From contig NZ_BSTT01000018.1 of assembly GCF_030269685.1 (NCBI RefSeq), positions 1-64,000 on the forward strand: DNA of 64,000 nt, written 5' to 3'. Position numbers and translations under genes: made by a program. Source of the DNA: Actinomycetospora sp. NBRC 106378 (GTDB lineage Bacteria > Actinomycetota > Actinomycetes > Mycobacteriales > Pseudonocardiaceae). This document shows, in pieces, positions 29,268-37,394 of this stretch. The stretch's first letter is position 1, and each line of letters opens with the position of its first letter. The notes below the pieces were generated by a model. It had not been told where the DNA came from. It ran no database searches and saw nothing but the letters and a program-made list of their open reading frames with translations.

Positions 29268-30272
29268 TCACCGCACCGCGATCGGGTTGACGGGGGAGCC
29301 GACGGCGCCCGTGATCCGCAGCGGGGCCGCCGTCAGGAAGAACGCGTACCGGCCGTCGGCGGCGCAGGCCTCGGCGAGGCCGTCGAGGTCCCACATCTCG
29401 CCGAGGAACAGGCCCAGGTGCGGGATCGCGACCTGGTGCAGCGGCTGGAAGGCGACGTCGAACTCGTTCGGCCGGACCTCGACGCCCCAGGTGTCGGTGG
29501 CGATCGCCGCGACGTCGGAGTCGTGCAGCCAGTCGAGCGTGGTGAACGACAGCCCGGGGGCGGGCCCGCCCGCGTAGGTGCCCCAGCCCTCGCGACGGGT
29601 CCGGGCGTACTGGCCGGTGCGGACGCAGACGATGTCGCCGGGCCGGATCACCACGCCGTGCGCGACCCGGGTGGTCTCGAGGTCGTCGGCGGTGATCGGG
29701 AAGGAGTCGGGCAGCTCGCCGCGCTCGTCGCCGAGCACGCGCCCGACGTCGAGCAGGACCCCGCGGCCGGCGAGGTGGGCGGCGGCCGTCTCGATGCCGG
29801 TGACGCGGTCGCCCTCGACCCGCACGACCTCGGCGGCGTCGCGGCCGTTCCAGGCCTTGCCGTGGTCGAAGATGTGGCCGAGCCCGTCCCACTGGGTGGA
29901 GCACTGCAGGGGCATGGCGATCACGTCGTCGGCGCCGCCGATGCCGTGCGGGAACTCCCCGTCGAGGGCCTCGTGGCCGGTACCGAGCATCGTGTGCACC
30001 GGGTTGGTGCGCTTCTTCCAGCCGTGCTGCGGGCCGGCCTCGTCGAACGGCTGGGAGAGCGAGAACGTCTCGCCGGTGCGCACGCACGCTGCGCCCTCGA
30101 GCCGCTTGGCCGGGGTCAGCAGGTTGAGCGAGCCGAGGACGTCGTCGGCACCCCAGCGGCCCCAGCGGGAGACGCGGGCGACGACGGCGGCGACGGCCGC
30201 CTCGGGGTCGGCCGGGTCGTACCCGGCGGCGAGGACCGCGGCGCGGTCGGTGGAGCCGACGGTGGCGGTCAC
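29268..30272 (-). CDS. Cyclase family protein (PF04199)
   Basis: This is a 334-residue member of the metal-dependent cyclase/kynurenine-formamidase-like hydrolase family. The metal signature appears in QWDGLGHIFDHGKAW (family H-x-G-T-H-x-D/HxxxH type), with FDVAFQPLHQVAIPHLGLFLGE near the end. A typical N-terminal RWGADDVLGSLNLLTPAKR is present. In related catabolic clusters such proteins act as amidases or lactonases; the reaction here is not known. GTG start overlaps the FAH2 stop (GTGA). Confidence 0.83.
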   Translation of the reverse strand: MTATVGSTDRAAVLAAGYDPADPEAAVAAVVARVSRWGRWGADDVLGSLNLLTPAKRLEGAACVRTGETFSLSQPFDEAGPQHGWKKRTNPVHTMLGTGHEALDGEFPHGIGGADDVIAMPLQCSTQWDGLGHIFDHGKAWNGRDAAEVVRVEGDRVTGIETAAAHLAGRGVLLDVGRVLGDERGELPDSFPITADDLETTRVAHGVVIRPGDIVCVRTGQYARTRREGWGTYAGGPAPGLSFTTLDWLHDSDVAAIATDTWGVEVRPNEFDVAFQPLHQVAIPHLGLFLGEMWDLDGLAEACAADGRYAFFLTAAPLRITGAVGSPVNPIAVR

Positions 30273-31213
30273 GGCGCGACCACCCGGGTGCGCTGGGTGC
30301 CGAGGTCGACGCCGGGGCCGGTGATCGAGCCGGTCATCACGTCGCCGTCGCGCAGCAGCCGGCCGCGCGCCATGCCGTTGCCGGCGGGGCTGCCGGTGAG
30401 CACCAGGTCGCCGGGGCGCAGCGGGGTGATCTCGGCGGCGGCCGCGACCAGGGCGGCGACGTCGAAGAGCATGTCCTTCGTCGTCTCGTCCTGCATCACC
30501 TCGTGCGTGTCCCCGCCGTCGAGCTCGAGGCGGATGCGCAGGTCGGCGGGGTCGACGTCCCGGGCAGGGACGAGCCAGGGGCCGAGCGGGGTGAAGCCGG
30601 GGCCGTTCTTCGCGCGGAACCAGTCGGTGCCGATCTCGGGCATGTCGCGGCGGAACACCTGGTCCCGGGCGGTGAGGTCGTTGGCGATCGTGTACGCGGC
30701 GACGTGGTCGAGGGCGTCGGCGCGGCCGACCCGGAACGCCTCGCGTCCGATGACGGCGGCGAGTTCGAGCTCCCAGTCGAACTGCTGCGTCCACGGCGGG
30801 ATCGGGACGTCGTCGGTCGGGCCCGTGACCGCGCTCGGCAGCCCGACGAAGAGGTACGGCGTGCCCTCCGCGGCGCGCCGGTCCATCAGGGCCGCGACCT
30901 CGGCGCGGATCTCGGCGTCCGGCCGCGTGCCGCGCTCGGCGTGGTGCGCGGCCGCGAGGTCGATGACGTGCGTGCGGTAGTTCGCGCCCGACTGCAGCAC
31001 CTGCCCGGGCTCGACCGGCGCGTGCACGGCGAGGTCCGCGAGCGGGGTGCCGCGCTCGTCCGCGCGGGCGTCGAGCGCGGGGAGCGCCGCGTCCCAGTCG
31101 GCGAGCAGGGCCACCGTGGTGGTGGCGAGGTCGACCACCTCGTCCGCCTCGGTGACGAGCCCGGCGAACCGGCGGTCGTCCCCGGGGCGCGAGAACGTCC
31201 CCAGCCTGATCAT
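30269..31213 (-). CDS. Fumarylacetoacetate hydrolase family protein 2
   Basis: This 314-residue FAH-fold enzyme is distinct in sequence from FAH 1. Metal and active-site region: FDWELELAAVIGREAF, then NDLTARDQVF; RAKNGPGFTPLGPWLV and LVLTGSPAGNGMARG follow. It is the first gene of the six-gene operon. ATG 31213 has GAGGG upstream and an inverted repeat 16 bp further. With FAH 1 it would give two steps (for example isomerase plus hydrolase) after ring cleavage. Confidence 0.85.
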   Translation of the reverse strand: MIRLGTFSRPGDDRRFAGLVTEADEVVDLATTTVALLADWDAALPALDARADERGTPLADLAVHAPVEPGQVLQSGANYRTHVIDLAAAHHAERGTRPDAEIRAEVAALMDRRAAEGTPYLFVGLPSAVTGPTDDVPIPPWTQQFDWELELAAVIGREAFRVGRADALDHVAAYTIANDLTARDQVFRRDMPEIGTDWFRAKNGPGFTPLGPWLVPARDVDPADLRIRLELDGGDTHEVMQDETTKDMLFDVAALVAAAAEITPLRPGDLVLTGSPAGNGMARGRLLRDGDVMTGSITGPGVDLGTQRTRVVAP

Positions 31214-31228
31214 GGGCCCTCCGCGGTG

Positions 31229-31254
31229 AGAGTCGGTGTGGTGCACCCGACTCT
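31229..31254. promoter_or_regulatory. Nested palindrome upstream of the catabolic operon
   Basis: AGAGTCGG and its complement CCGACTCT flank a 10-bp centre that contains the palindrome GGTGCACC. It begins 16 bp from the start codon of the first operon gene and is a candidate operator for a substrate-responsive regulator. Confidence 0.55.
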
Positions 31255-31338
31255 GCGCGCGGGTTCAGGAGCCCCGGAAGGCCGAAGTGCTGATGGTGGG
31301 CATCGACGGGACCGATCCCCGCTGGTCGGGCGCCCGCG

Positions 31339-32718
31339 TCAGGCCGAGTCGTCGTCCTGGTCGCGGTGCGTCCGGGCGTGGTCGGAGAGGGACTCCGACA
31401 CCCGGTCCAGGAGGCGGACCGCCCGGTGGCCGACGGAGTGGTCGGGCCGCTCCCCGGCGGACCCCGGGGCGTCGCGACGGTCGGAGTCGCCCGACCGGGT
31501 CCGGTCGTCGGAGGCCGAGTCGTCGGAGGCCGAGTCGTCGGAGGCCGAGTCGTCGGAGGCCGAGTCGCCGGAGGCCGAGTCGTCGGAAGCCTGGTCGTCA
31601 TGGTCGGAGTCGGTCCGGACCCGGGACTCCGGACCGTCGGAGTCCGACCGGTGCTCGAGGCGCGCGGCCCGTGCCTCGGCCGCGTGCCCGCCAGCGCCGT
31701 CCGAGGTCTCCTGCGAGCCCACCGGCTCCGCCGCCCGCGGCGCGGCCGCCTCGACGGGCTCCGGGATCGGCTGCGGGACCGGTTGCGGGACCGGCTCAGG
31801 GGCGGGCTCCGGGAGCGGGGGCACCGTCGCGACGGCGGGGGGCAGCGGCAGCCCCGGCACGGGCGTCGACCCGACGGCGGCGGCGTACGCCGCGGCGGAG
31901 CCCGCGCCCGAGGCGTTGACCAGCGCGCCCAGTCCGGCGCCACCCGCGAGCAGCAGGGCCGCGGCGGCGACCACCACGGCCCGGCGGCCGCGGGCGGCGG
32001 CCGCGCCGCCCCGTCGTCGGGACCGGACCGGCAGGGTCCGCAGGCGCTCCAGGACGTCCTCGACGGTGGGGCGGGCGGCCGGCGAGGCGGCCGTCATGGC
32101 GTCGAGCAGCGCACGCAGGGCGGCGGGCACGCGGGGCGGGCCGAGTTCGGCGAGCAGCCGCCCGAGGGCGTACACGTCGGCCGCCGGGGCCGACCCGGAC
32201 CCGGGGGCGGGGTACGGCGGGTCCAGCCGCAGGTCGGACCACTGCGCGAGCCACGGCAGCAGCCCGACGTCGGACAGCGCGGCGCCGCGCTCGGAGAACG
32301 CCACCGTGCCCGGGCCGAGCCCGCCGTGCGAGCGGCCACGCCGGTGCAGCGGAACCAGGGCGCCGGCCACGGCGAGTCCGAGTTCGCGGACCTCGGCGAC
32401 GTCCAGTCCGGCCGGCGGCGTCGTCTCGGCGAGCGTCCGTGCCTCGGGGTGCTGGGTGACCAGGAACGTCCGCCCGCGCCACGACCCGCCGTCGTAGACC
32501 TCCGCGGTCTCGGACGAGCGGTCGAGCCACGACTGCCCGGGCAAGGTCAGGTCCTGCGACCCGGCACGGTCGATCATGGTGACCGAGACGGTCCGGCGCA
32601 GCAGGCGGTCCACCGCGCGGTGGGAGCAACAGCCCGGTGACCGCCGCAGCACGGGGCCCAGGTGGTAGCGGCCGAGGATCTCGGCGGGGTGGTCGTGGCA
32701 GGGCTCGACGGCGCTCAT
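31339..32718 (-). CDS. Membrane-anchored pseudokinase with Asp/Ser repeat tail
   Basis: The protein has 459 residues. Residues 15-230 follow the Hanks-kinase plan but catalytic residues are gone: the VAVK strand reads VSVTMID (no Lys, 44-50), and the HRDLKP-N loop reads SHGGLGPGTV (130-139, no catalytic Asp). DFG is close (SDVG, 149-152). A transmembrane helix lies at about 248-268, followed by a Pro-rich stretch with PQPVPQP, and a tail with about six ASDDS repeats. It is probably a scaffold or sensor rather than an active kinase. ATG 32718 gives the full kinase lobe. Confidence 0.75.
   Translation of the reverse strand: MSAVEPCHDHPAEILGRYHLGPVLRRSPGCCSHRAVDRLLRRTVSVTMIDRAGSQDLTLPGQSWLDRSSETAEVYDGGSWRGRTFLVTQHPEARTLAETTPPAGLDVAEVRELGLAVAGALVPLHRRGRSHGGLGPGTVAFSERGAALSDVGLLPWLAQWSDLRLDPPYPAPGSGSAPAADVYALGRLLAELGPPRVPAALRALLDAMTAASPAARPTVEDVLERLRTLPVRSRRRGGAAAARGRRAVVVAAAALLLAGGAGLGALVNASGAGSAAAYAAAVGSTPVPGLPLPPAVATVPPLPEPAPEPVPQPVPQPIPEPVEAAAPRAAEPVGSQETSDGAGGHAAEARAARLEHRSDSDGPESRVRTDSDHDDQASDDSASGDSASDDSASDDSASDDSASDDRTRSGDSDRRDAPGSAGERPDHSVGHRAVRLLDRVSESLSDHARTHRDQDDDSA
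31505..31594. repeat. 15-bp tandem repeat in the pseudokinase tail
   Basis: TCGTCGGAGGCCGAG is repeated six times head to tail (31505-31594), with one substitution in the fifth copy and a diverged sixth. On the coding strand it gives the ASDDS pentapeptide. Copy number can vary without a frameshift. Confidence 0.9.
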
Positions 32719-32919
32719 CTGGGGTGGGACGGCCTTCCTCGGCGGGGGAGGCCGGGCGGCGTGACCCGGCGGACGACGGCCGCGCTCGTGGACCCGACGG
32801 CCGGATAACCCGGTCGAATCGCGCCCAACCGTCCGCACGTCGACCGATTCGAGAGGGCGTGTGGCCACCGCCCGTCGCTGGTATCCGGGGCCCCCGTCAC
32901 CAGTCCGAGGGAGCCACGC

Positions 32920-33276
32920 ATGGACGCCGAAGAGGCCCGACGCACGCTGACCGAGGAGCGCCGACGCCTCGTCGAGGTCGGCGACTTCAACCGGGAGCAG
33001 CAGCCCGAGCCCGCCGTCGAGCAGGAGGGTGCGATGGGGCAGCACCCCGGGGACTACGGCACCGAGGTCGAGGAGTTCATGGACGCCGACGCCATGGACG
33101 ACTTCACCCGCCGTCAGATCGAGGAGATCGACGCGGCCCTGCGCCGGATCGACGACGGGTCCTGGGGGCGTTGCGTCGTCTGCAGCCGCGAGATCGACGC
33201 CGAGCGGCTCGAGGCCCGCCCGCAGGCCGAGCGCTGCCGCGAGCACCAGGAGGAGCTCGAACGCTCCTCCCGGTGA
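32920..33276 (+). CDS. DksA/TraR-type zinc finger protein
   Basis: This is a 118-residue protein with an N-terminal coiled-coil-like acidic helix and a C-terminal zinc module GRCVVCSREIDAERL, ending CREHQE. That gives C-x2-C and C-x2-H ligands in place of four Cys. The module follows IDAALRRIDDGSWG, the family linker. DksA/TraR proteins bind RNA polymerase through its secondary channel; actinobacterial versions are less studied. ATG 32920 with GAGGGAG upstream. It converges on the DUF5709 gene. Confidence 0.85.
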   Translation: MDAEEARRTLTEERRRLVEVGDFNREQQPEPAVEQEGAMGQHPGDYGTEVEEFMDADAMDDFTRRQIEEIDAALRRIDDGSWGRCVVCSREIDAERLEARPQAERCREHQEELERSSR

Positions 33277-33281
33277 CCGGT

Positions 33282-33845
33282 TCACGACGACGGGCGGTAC
33301 CCCGGGTCGATCTCGTCGTCGCGCAGCCGGGCGGCCGGTCCGGCCGTCCCGGGGTCGTCGCCGGCGCCGTCGGCCGACCGGTCGCCGGGGGCGGTGAGCT
33401 CGTCCTCGTCGATCTCGTGCACCGCGGCCTCCTCGGCGGCCGCCACGCCGCCCGACATCCCGGCGTCGTCGGCGTCGAGGACGTCGGTGGCGCGGGTGTC
33501 CGGGGCGGTGTCGTCGGCCACGAGCCGACCGGCGCGCTCGTCGCCGGCCTCGCTGCCGAGGTCGTCGGCGGTCGGGTCGGGAGCCGCGGAGACCCCGTCG
33601 ACCCCCACGGTGTCGTCGGGGATCTCACGAGCGAGCCGCTCGTCCACGGTCTCCCGGTGGCGTTGGCCGGCGGGGGTGGTGTCGGGGTCGTCGAGGCCGA
33701 AGGGGCGGTTCGGGGCCACCGTCAGCGCGTCCATCGCGTCGGTTCCGGGCGGCCCGTCGAGGGTGTCGCCGCTCTCCAGCTGGATGGCCGAGCCGAGATC
33801 GGGCTCCTCGGGCACGGCGTCGTCCTGCTCTCCGGGGTGCGTCAT
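33282..33845 (-). CDS. DUF5709 acidic protein
   Basis: The product has 187 residues, strongly acidic and without predicted helices for membrane insertion. The family signature is RETVDERLAREIPD, then GDERAGRLVADD and a final GGVAAAEEAAVHEIDEDE. This is an actinobacterial family of unknown function, often stress-related by context. It converges on the zinc-finger gene (5-bp gap) and is divergent from the HAD gene. Confidence 0.75.
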   Translation of the reverse strand: MTHPGEQDDAVPEEPDLGSAIQLESGDTLDGPPGTDAMDALTVAPNRPFGLDDPDTTPAGQRHRETVDERLAREIPDDTVGVDGVSAAPDPTADDLGSEAGDERAGRLVADDTAPDTRATDVLDADDAGMSGGVAAAEEAAVHEIDEDELTAPGDRSADGAGDDPGTAGPAARLRDDEIDPGYRPSS

Positions 33846-33922
33846 CCGCCCCGGCTACCCGCGACCGGGTCGCGCCGATGTGCCCGATTGAGCCCGACCC
33901 GCCGTCGGGAAGCCCCGCGACC

Positions 33923-34579
33923 ATGGCGGACACCGTGATCCTCGACGTCGACGGCACCCTCGTCGACTCCAACTACCACCACGCCGTGGCCTGGTACCGG
34001 GCGTTCCGCCGCCACGACGTCACCGTGCCCCTCTGGCACCTGCACCGCGCCATCGGCATGGGCGGTGACCAGCTCGTCGCGCACGTGTCGAGCCAGGAGA
34101 TCGAGGACGCGCACGGCGACGACCTGCGCGCCGAGCACTCCGAGGAGTTCGACCGTCTCATCGGCGAGGTCGCCCCGTTCGCCGAGACCGAGCAGCTCCT
34201 GCGCGGGCTGCGCGAGCAGGGCCTGAAGATCGTCCTCGCCACCTCCGGCGGCAGCAAGCACGCCGAGCACTTCCTCGACCTCATCGACGGGCGCTCGTAC
34301 GCCGACGACGTGATCACCTCGAGTGACGTGGAGGCCAGCAAGCCGGCCCCGGACCTCGTCGAGCTCGCCCTCGAGCGGGAGAACAGCCGCGACGCGGTGC
34401 TCGTCGGCGACTCGGTGTGGGACGGGCAGGCCGGGGTCCGCGCCGGGGTGCCGTTCCTCGCCGTCCGCACCGGCGGGTTCTCGGCCGACGAGCTCACCGA
34501 GGCCGGCGCGGAGTTCGTCGCGCACGACCTGACCGAGCTCCTCGACCACGTGCGCGGGCAGGTGTCCAGCCCGCAGTAG
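33923..34579 (+). CDS. HAD-superfamily phosphatase
   Basis: The 218-residue HAD hydrolase is of the PGP/beta-phosphoglucomutase type with an alpha-helical cap. Motif I is DVDGTLVDSNY (residues 8-18), motif II TSGGS near 115, motif III Lys in ASKPAPD near 145, and motif IV GDSVWDGQAG near 166. Substrate is unknown; the family removes phosphate from small metabolites. ATG 33923 follows a reverse copy of the 14-mer repeat (33898-33911). Confidence 0.85.
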   Translation: MADTVILDVDGTLVDSNYHHAVAWYRAFRRHDVTVPLWHLHRAIGMGGDQLVAHVSSQEIEDAHGDDLRAEHSEEFDRLIGEVAPFAETEQLLRGLREQGLKIVLATSGGSKHAEHFLDLIDGRSYADDVITSSDVEASKPAPDLVELALERENSRDAVLVGDSVWDGQAGVRAGVPFLAVRTGGFSADELTEAGAEFVAHDLTELLDHVRGQVSSPQ

Positions 34580-34586
34580 GGGGCGG

Positions 34587-35573
34587 ATGCGGTATGCCTG
34601 TGCCGTGACGGTGGAACGGTCGACGGTGACCCGCCTGGTCAACCTCGACCTCAACCTGCTGCTGTCGCTGCGCGCGCTGCTCGCCGAGCGCAACGTCACG
34701 CGGGCGGCCGCCGCGCTCGGGCTCTCCCAGCCCGCCGTCAGCGCGGCGCTGGCCCGGCTGCGCCGCCACTTCGGCGACGAGCTGCTCACGCGGGTCGGCA
34801 ACCGCTACGAGCTGACCCCGCTCGCGGTCCGCCTCGTCGACCGCACCGAGGCCGCCGTCGCGGGCATCGAGCGGGTGTTCTCGGCGGCCCCCGACTTCGA
34901 CCCCGCGGCCACGACCCGCGAGTTCACGCTGCTCGTCTCCGACTACGCGACGACGGTGCTCGGTGCCCCGCTGGCCGCGACGTTCGCGCGCGCCGCGCCC
35001 GCCGCCCGGCTGCGCCTGTGCCCCCACCGCCCGGAGGACATCGTCGGCGCGGCCGACCGGCTGCGGGCGGTCGACGGCCTGTTCATCCCGCACGGGTTCA
35101 TCGACGACCTGCCGTTCCTCGACCTCTACGAGGACCACTGGGTGGTGCTGGTCGCCGCGTCCAACCCCCGCGTCGGCGACACCGTGACGCTCGACGACCT
35201 CGCCGCGCTGCCGTGGGTCACCGTCTACCACCGCCCGACCGCCTTCACCCCGGCCGCGCAGCAGCTCCGCGCGCACGGCATCGAGCCGCGCGCCCAGGTG
35301 GTCGTGGAGTCGTTCCACCCGATCCCGGAGCTGGTCGCCGGGACCGACCGCGTCGCCCTCGTGCAGGGGCGGCTCGCGGCGCGGCTGCGCCCCGACGACG
35401 GGGTGCGGGCGCTGCCCTGCCCCTTCACGACGACGCCCCTGGTCGAGGCGTTCTGGTGGCACCCGATGTACGACGCCGACCCCGCCCACCGTTGGCTGCG
35501 GGCCCTGCTCGCCGAGGTGTGCGGGACGCTGCCCGGCATCGACCGCGTGGATGGTCGCCCCCAACCGGAGTGA
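34587..35573 (+). CDS. NodD-like LysR regulator
   Basis: This 328-residue LTTR has NLDLNLLLSLRALLAERNVT and RAAAALGLSQPAVSAALARL as its winged helix, characteristic of the NodD/NahR branch, which often senses aromatic compounds. The start is uncertain: ATG 34587, GTG 34605 and GTG 34626 are all in frame, and the last fits family length best. The MFS gene downstream on the same strand is a likely target; the aromatic operon 3.4 kb away is a possible one. Confidence 0.82.
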   Translation: MRYACAVTVERSTVTRLVNLDLNLLLSLRALLAERNVTRAAAALGLSQPAVSAALARLRRHFGDELLTRVGNRYELTPLAVRLVDRTEAAVAGIERVFSAAPDFDPAATTREFTLLVSDYATTVLGAPLAATFARAAPAARLRLCPHRPEDIVGAADRLRAVDGLFIPHGFIDDLPFLDLYEDHWVVLVAASNPRVGDTVTLDDLAALPWVTVYHRPTAFTPAAQQLRAHGIEPRAQVVVESFHPIPELVAGTDRVALVQGRLAARLRPDDGVRALPCPFTTTPLVEAFWWHPMYDADPAHRWLRALLAEVCGTLPGIDRVDGRPQPE

Positions 35574-35656
35574 TTTCCGATCAGTCCCGCCGCGCCCCGA
35601 GACTCCGCTGTGGTGCCGATCACGGCCCCGCTCGGAGCGCGACATGGAGGTCGGCC

Positions 35657-36844
35657 GTGACGGTCACACAGCAGCAGGGGGCGCCCCCGACGACGGGTCG
35701 GGCGACCGGGCAGGGCGCGATCCTGCTGGCCGGGAGCTGCCTGCCGATCCTCGGCTCGGTGCTCCTCGCGCCGGTGCTGCCGCGGATGATGGAGGCCTTC
35801 GCGACGACGGCCGGGGTGGAGATCCTCGTCCCCGTCGTCCTCACCGCGCCGGCGCTGATGATCGGCCTGCTCGCCCCGATCGCCGGCCGGCTGGTCGACG
35901 CGGCCGGGCGCAAGCGGGTGCTCGTCGTCGCGCTCGTGGTCTACGCGCTGTTCGGCACCGCGCCGCTCTACCTGGACTCGCTCGGGGCGATCGTCGCCAG
36001 CCGCGTGGGGGTGGGCATCTGCGAGGCCGCGATCATGACCGCCTGCACCACCCTGCTCGCCGACCTCTTCTCCGGCACCGTCCGGGACCGCTGGTTCGCC
36101 CGGCAGACGATCGCGACCACCCTCGCCGCCACCGCCTTCTTCGCCCTCGGCGGGGCGCTCGGCGCCGTGAGCTGGCGGGCACCGTTCGTCCTCTACGTCT
36201 GCAGCCTGGTCATCGCGGTGCTCGCCGCCGTGTTCGTGCGCTCCACCGGCCGGACCCCCTCCGCCGCGCTGCCCCCGGTGCCGTGGCGTCTCGTCGCGGT
36301 GCCCTGCCTGGTCACCCTGTTCGGCGGGATCGTCTTCTACACGCCGATCGCCGAGCTCTCGCTCGTGCTGGCCTCCGTCGGGGTCACCTCGACCGCGACG
36401 ATCGGGCTGGTCAGTGCGGTCGCGTCGCTGGCGACGGCCGCCGGTGGGTTCACCTTCGGCCGCGTCTCGGGCCGGGGCGTCCGGGCGTTGCTGCCGGTCG
36501 CGCTGGGGCTGGCGGCGGTCGGCCTCGTCGTGGTCGGGCTGACCTCCTCGGTGGTGGTGATCGCCGTCGGTGCGGTGATCGCCTCGGCGGGGACCGGCCT
36601 CCTGCTCCCGACCCTGCTCACCTGGGCCCTCTCCGGCCTCGACTTCGCCGAGCGCGGCCGCGGCACCGGGCTGTGGACCGCCGCGATGTTCATCGGCCAG
36701 TTCTTCTGCCCGCTCGTACTGCTCGCCGCGTCCGCCCCGCTCGGCGGCCTCTCCCCGGCGGTGCTCGCGCTCGGGGTGCTCACCGCGGTGGTCGCCGGCG
36801 TGGCGCCGCTGGTCGTCCGTCGCTGGGCGGCCCGGCTCGCCTGA
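35657..36844 (+). CDS. MFS transporter
   Basis: The 395-residue integral membrane protein has about 12 hydrophobic helices and the MFS loop signature GRLVDAAGRKRVLV between helices 2 and 3. It resembles small-molecule efflux/uptake permeases of the 12-helix class; the substrate is unknown. GTG 35657 is preceded by GGAGG. The preceding LysR gene, on the same strand 83 bp upstream, may regulate it. Confidence 0.83.
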   Translation: MTVTQQQGAPPTTGRATGQGAILLAGSCLPILGSVLLAPVLPRMMEAFATTAGVEILVPVVLTAPALMIGLLAPIAGRLVDAAGRKRVLVVALVVYALFGTAPLYLDSLGAIVASRVGVGICEAAIMTACTTLLADLFSGTVRDRWFARQTIATTLAATAFFALGGALGAVSWRAPFVLYVCSLVIAVLAAVFVRSTGRTPSAALPPVPWRLVAVPCLVTLFGGIVFYTPIAELSLVLASVGVTSTATIGLVSAVASLATAAGGFTFGRVSGRGVRALLPVALGLAAVGLVVVGLTSSVVVIAVGAVIASAGTGLLLPTLLTWALSGLDFAERGRGTGLWTAAMFIGQFFCPLVLLAASAPLGGLSPAVLALGVLTAVVAGVAPLVVRRWAARLA

Positions 36845-37394
36845 TCTCCTTCCCGACGGCGGGTCGGTGCATTCAGTGGCACGGGGAGCCCTGACGGTGC
36901 CGCAGTGCCACTGAAAGCAGCGCCGGCCCTTCCCGACGGCGGGTCGGTGAATTCAGTGGCACGCGGTGCACTCAGGTCGCCCCGGTGCCACTGATTCCGG
37001 GCGGGCCCTTGCCGACGACGGGTCGAGACGTCACTCATCGGCCCGTTGAACGGTGCCGGAGCCCGACCAGCGACGTATGGGCCGTAGTGCCGCTCGAATG
37101 TCAGTGGCACGGGGAGCCCTGACGGTGCCTCGTTGCCACTGAAAGCAGCGCCGGCCCTGAACGACGGCGGGTGGTGCGGGTCGGTGCTCCGGCGACTTCA
37201 GTGGCACGGGGTGCACTCAGGTGGCCCCGGTGCCACTGAATCCGGGCCGGCCCGTCCGACGGCGGGCCCAGACGTCACCCCATCCGCCGCAGCCCGACCG
37301 GTGACGTCTCGTCGTCGGGTGGGACGCAGAGGACACCCGGCCGGTCGCGTGTGGCTCCCGGGACGTGTGGGGCGCCGCGGTTACCGTGTCCGAC
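36845..37394. repeat. A-B-A-B palindromic repeat field between MFS and ftsK
   Basis: The 550 bp hold no gene. Unit A (36873-36930 and 37101-37158) and unit B (36952-37007 and 37197-37252) alternate. Each is bounded by inverted TTCAGTGGCAC / GTGCCACTGAA ends. A copies are 228 bp apart and B copies 245 bp apart, so an A-B block was duplicated. Copies of the 14-mer TTCCCGACGGCGGG stand before the first A and first B (36850, 36930), with degenerate copies near 37010, 37160 and 37257. No transposase is present. Confidence 0.85.
37382..37387 (+). promoter_or_regulatory. -10 box for leaderless ftsK
   Basis: TACCGT (within TTACCGT) ends 7 nt before the ftsK ATG, matching the spacing before thyX. There is no ribosome site. 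Confidence 0.5.

Noticed and set aside
31505-31594. CRISPR-like array
   Set aside because: The 15-bp units are contiguous without spacers and lie in frame within a coding sequence.
36845-37394. Insertion sequence remnant
   Set aside because: Inverted ends are present, but there is no transposase-like frame or target duplication that I can see.
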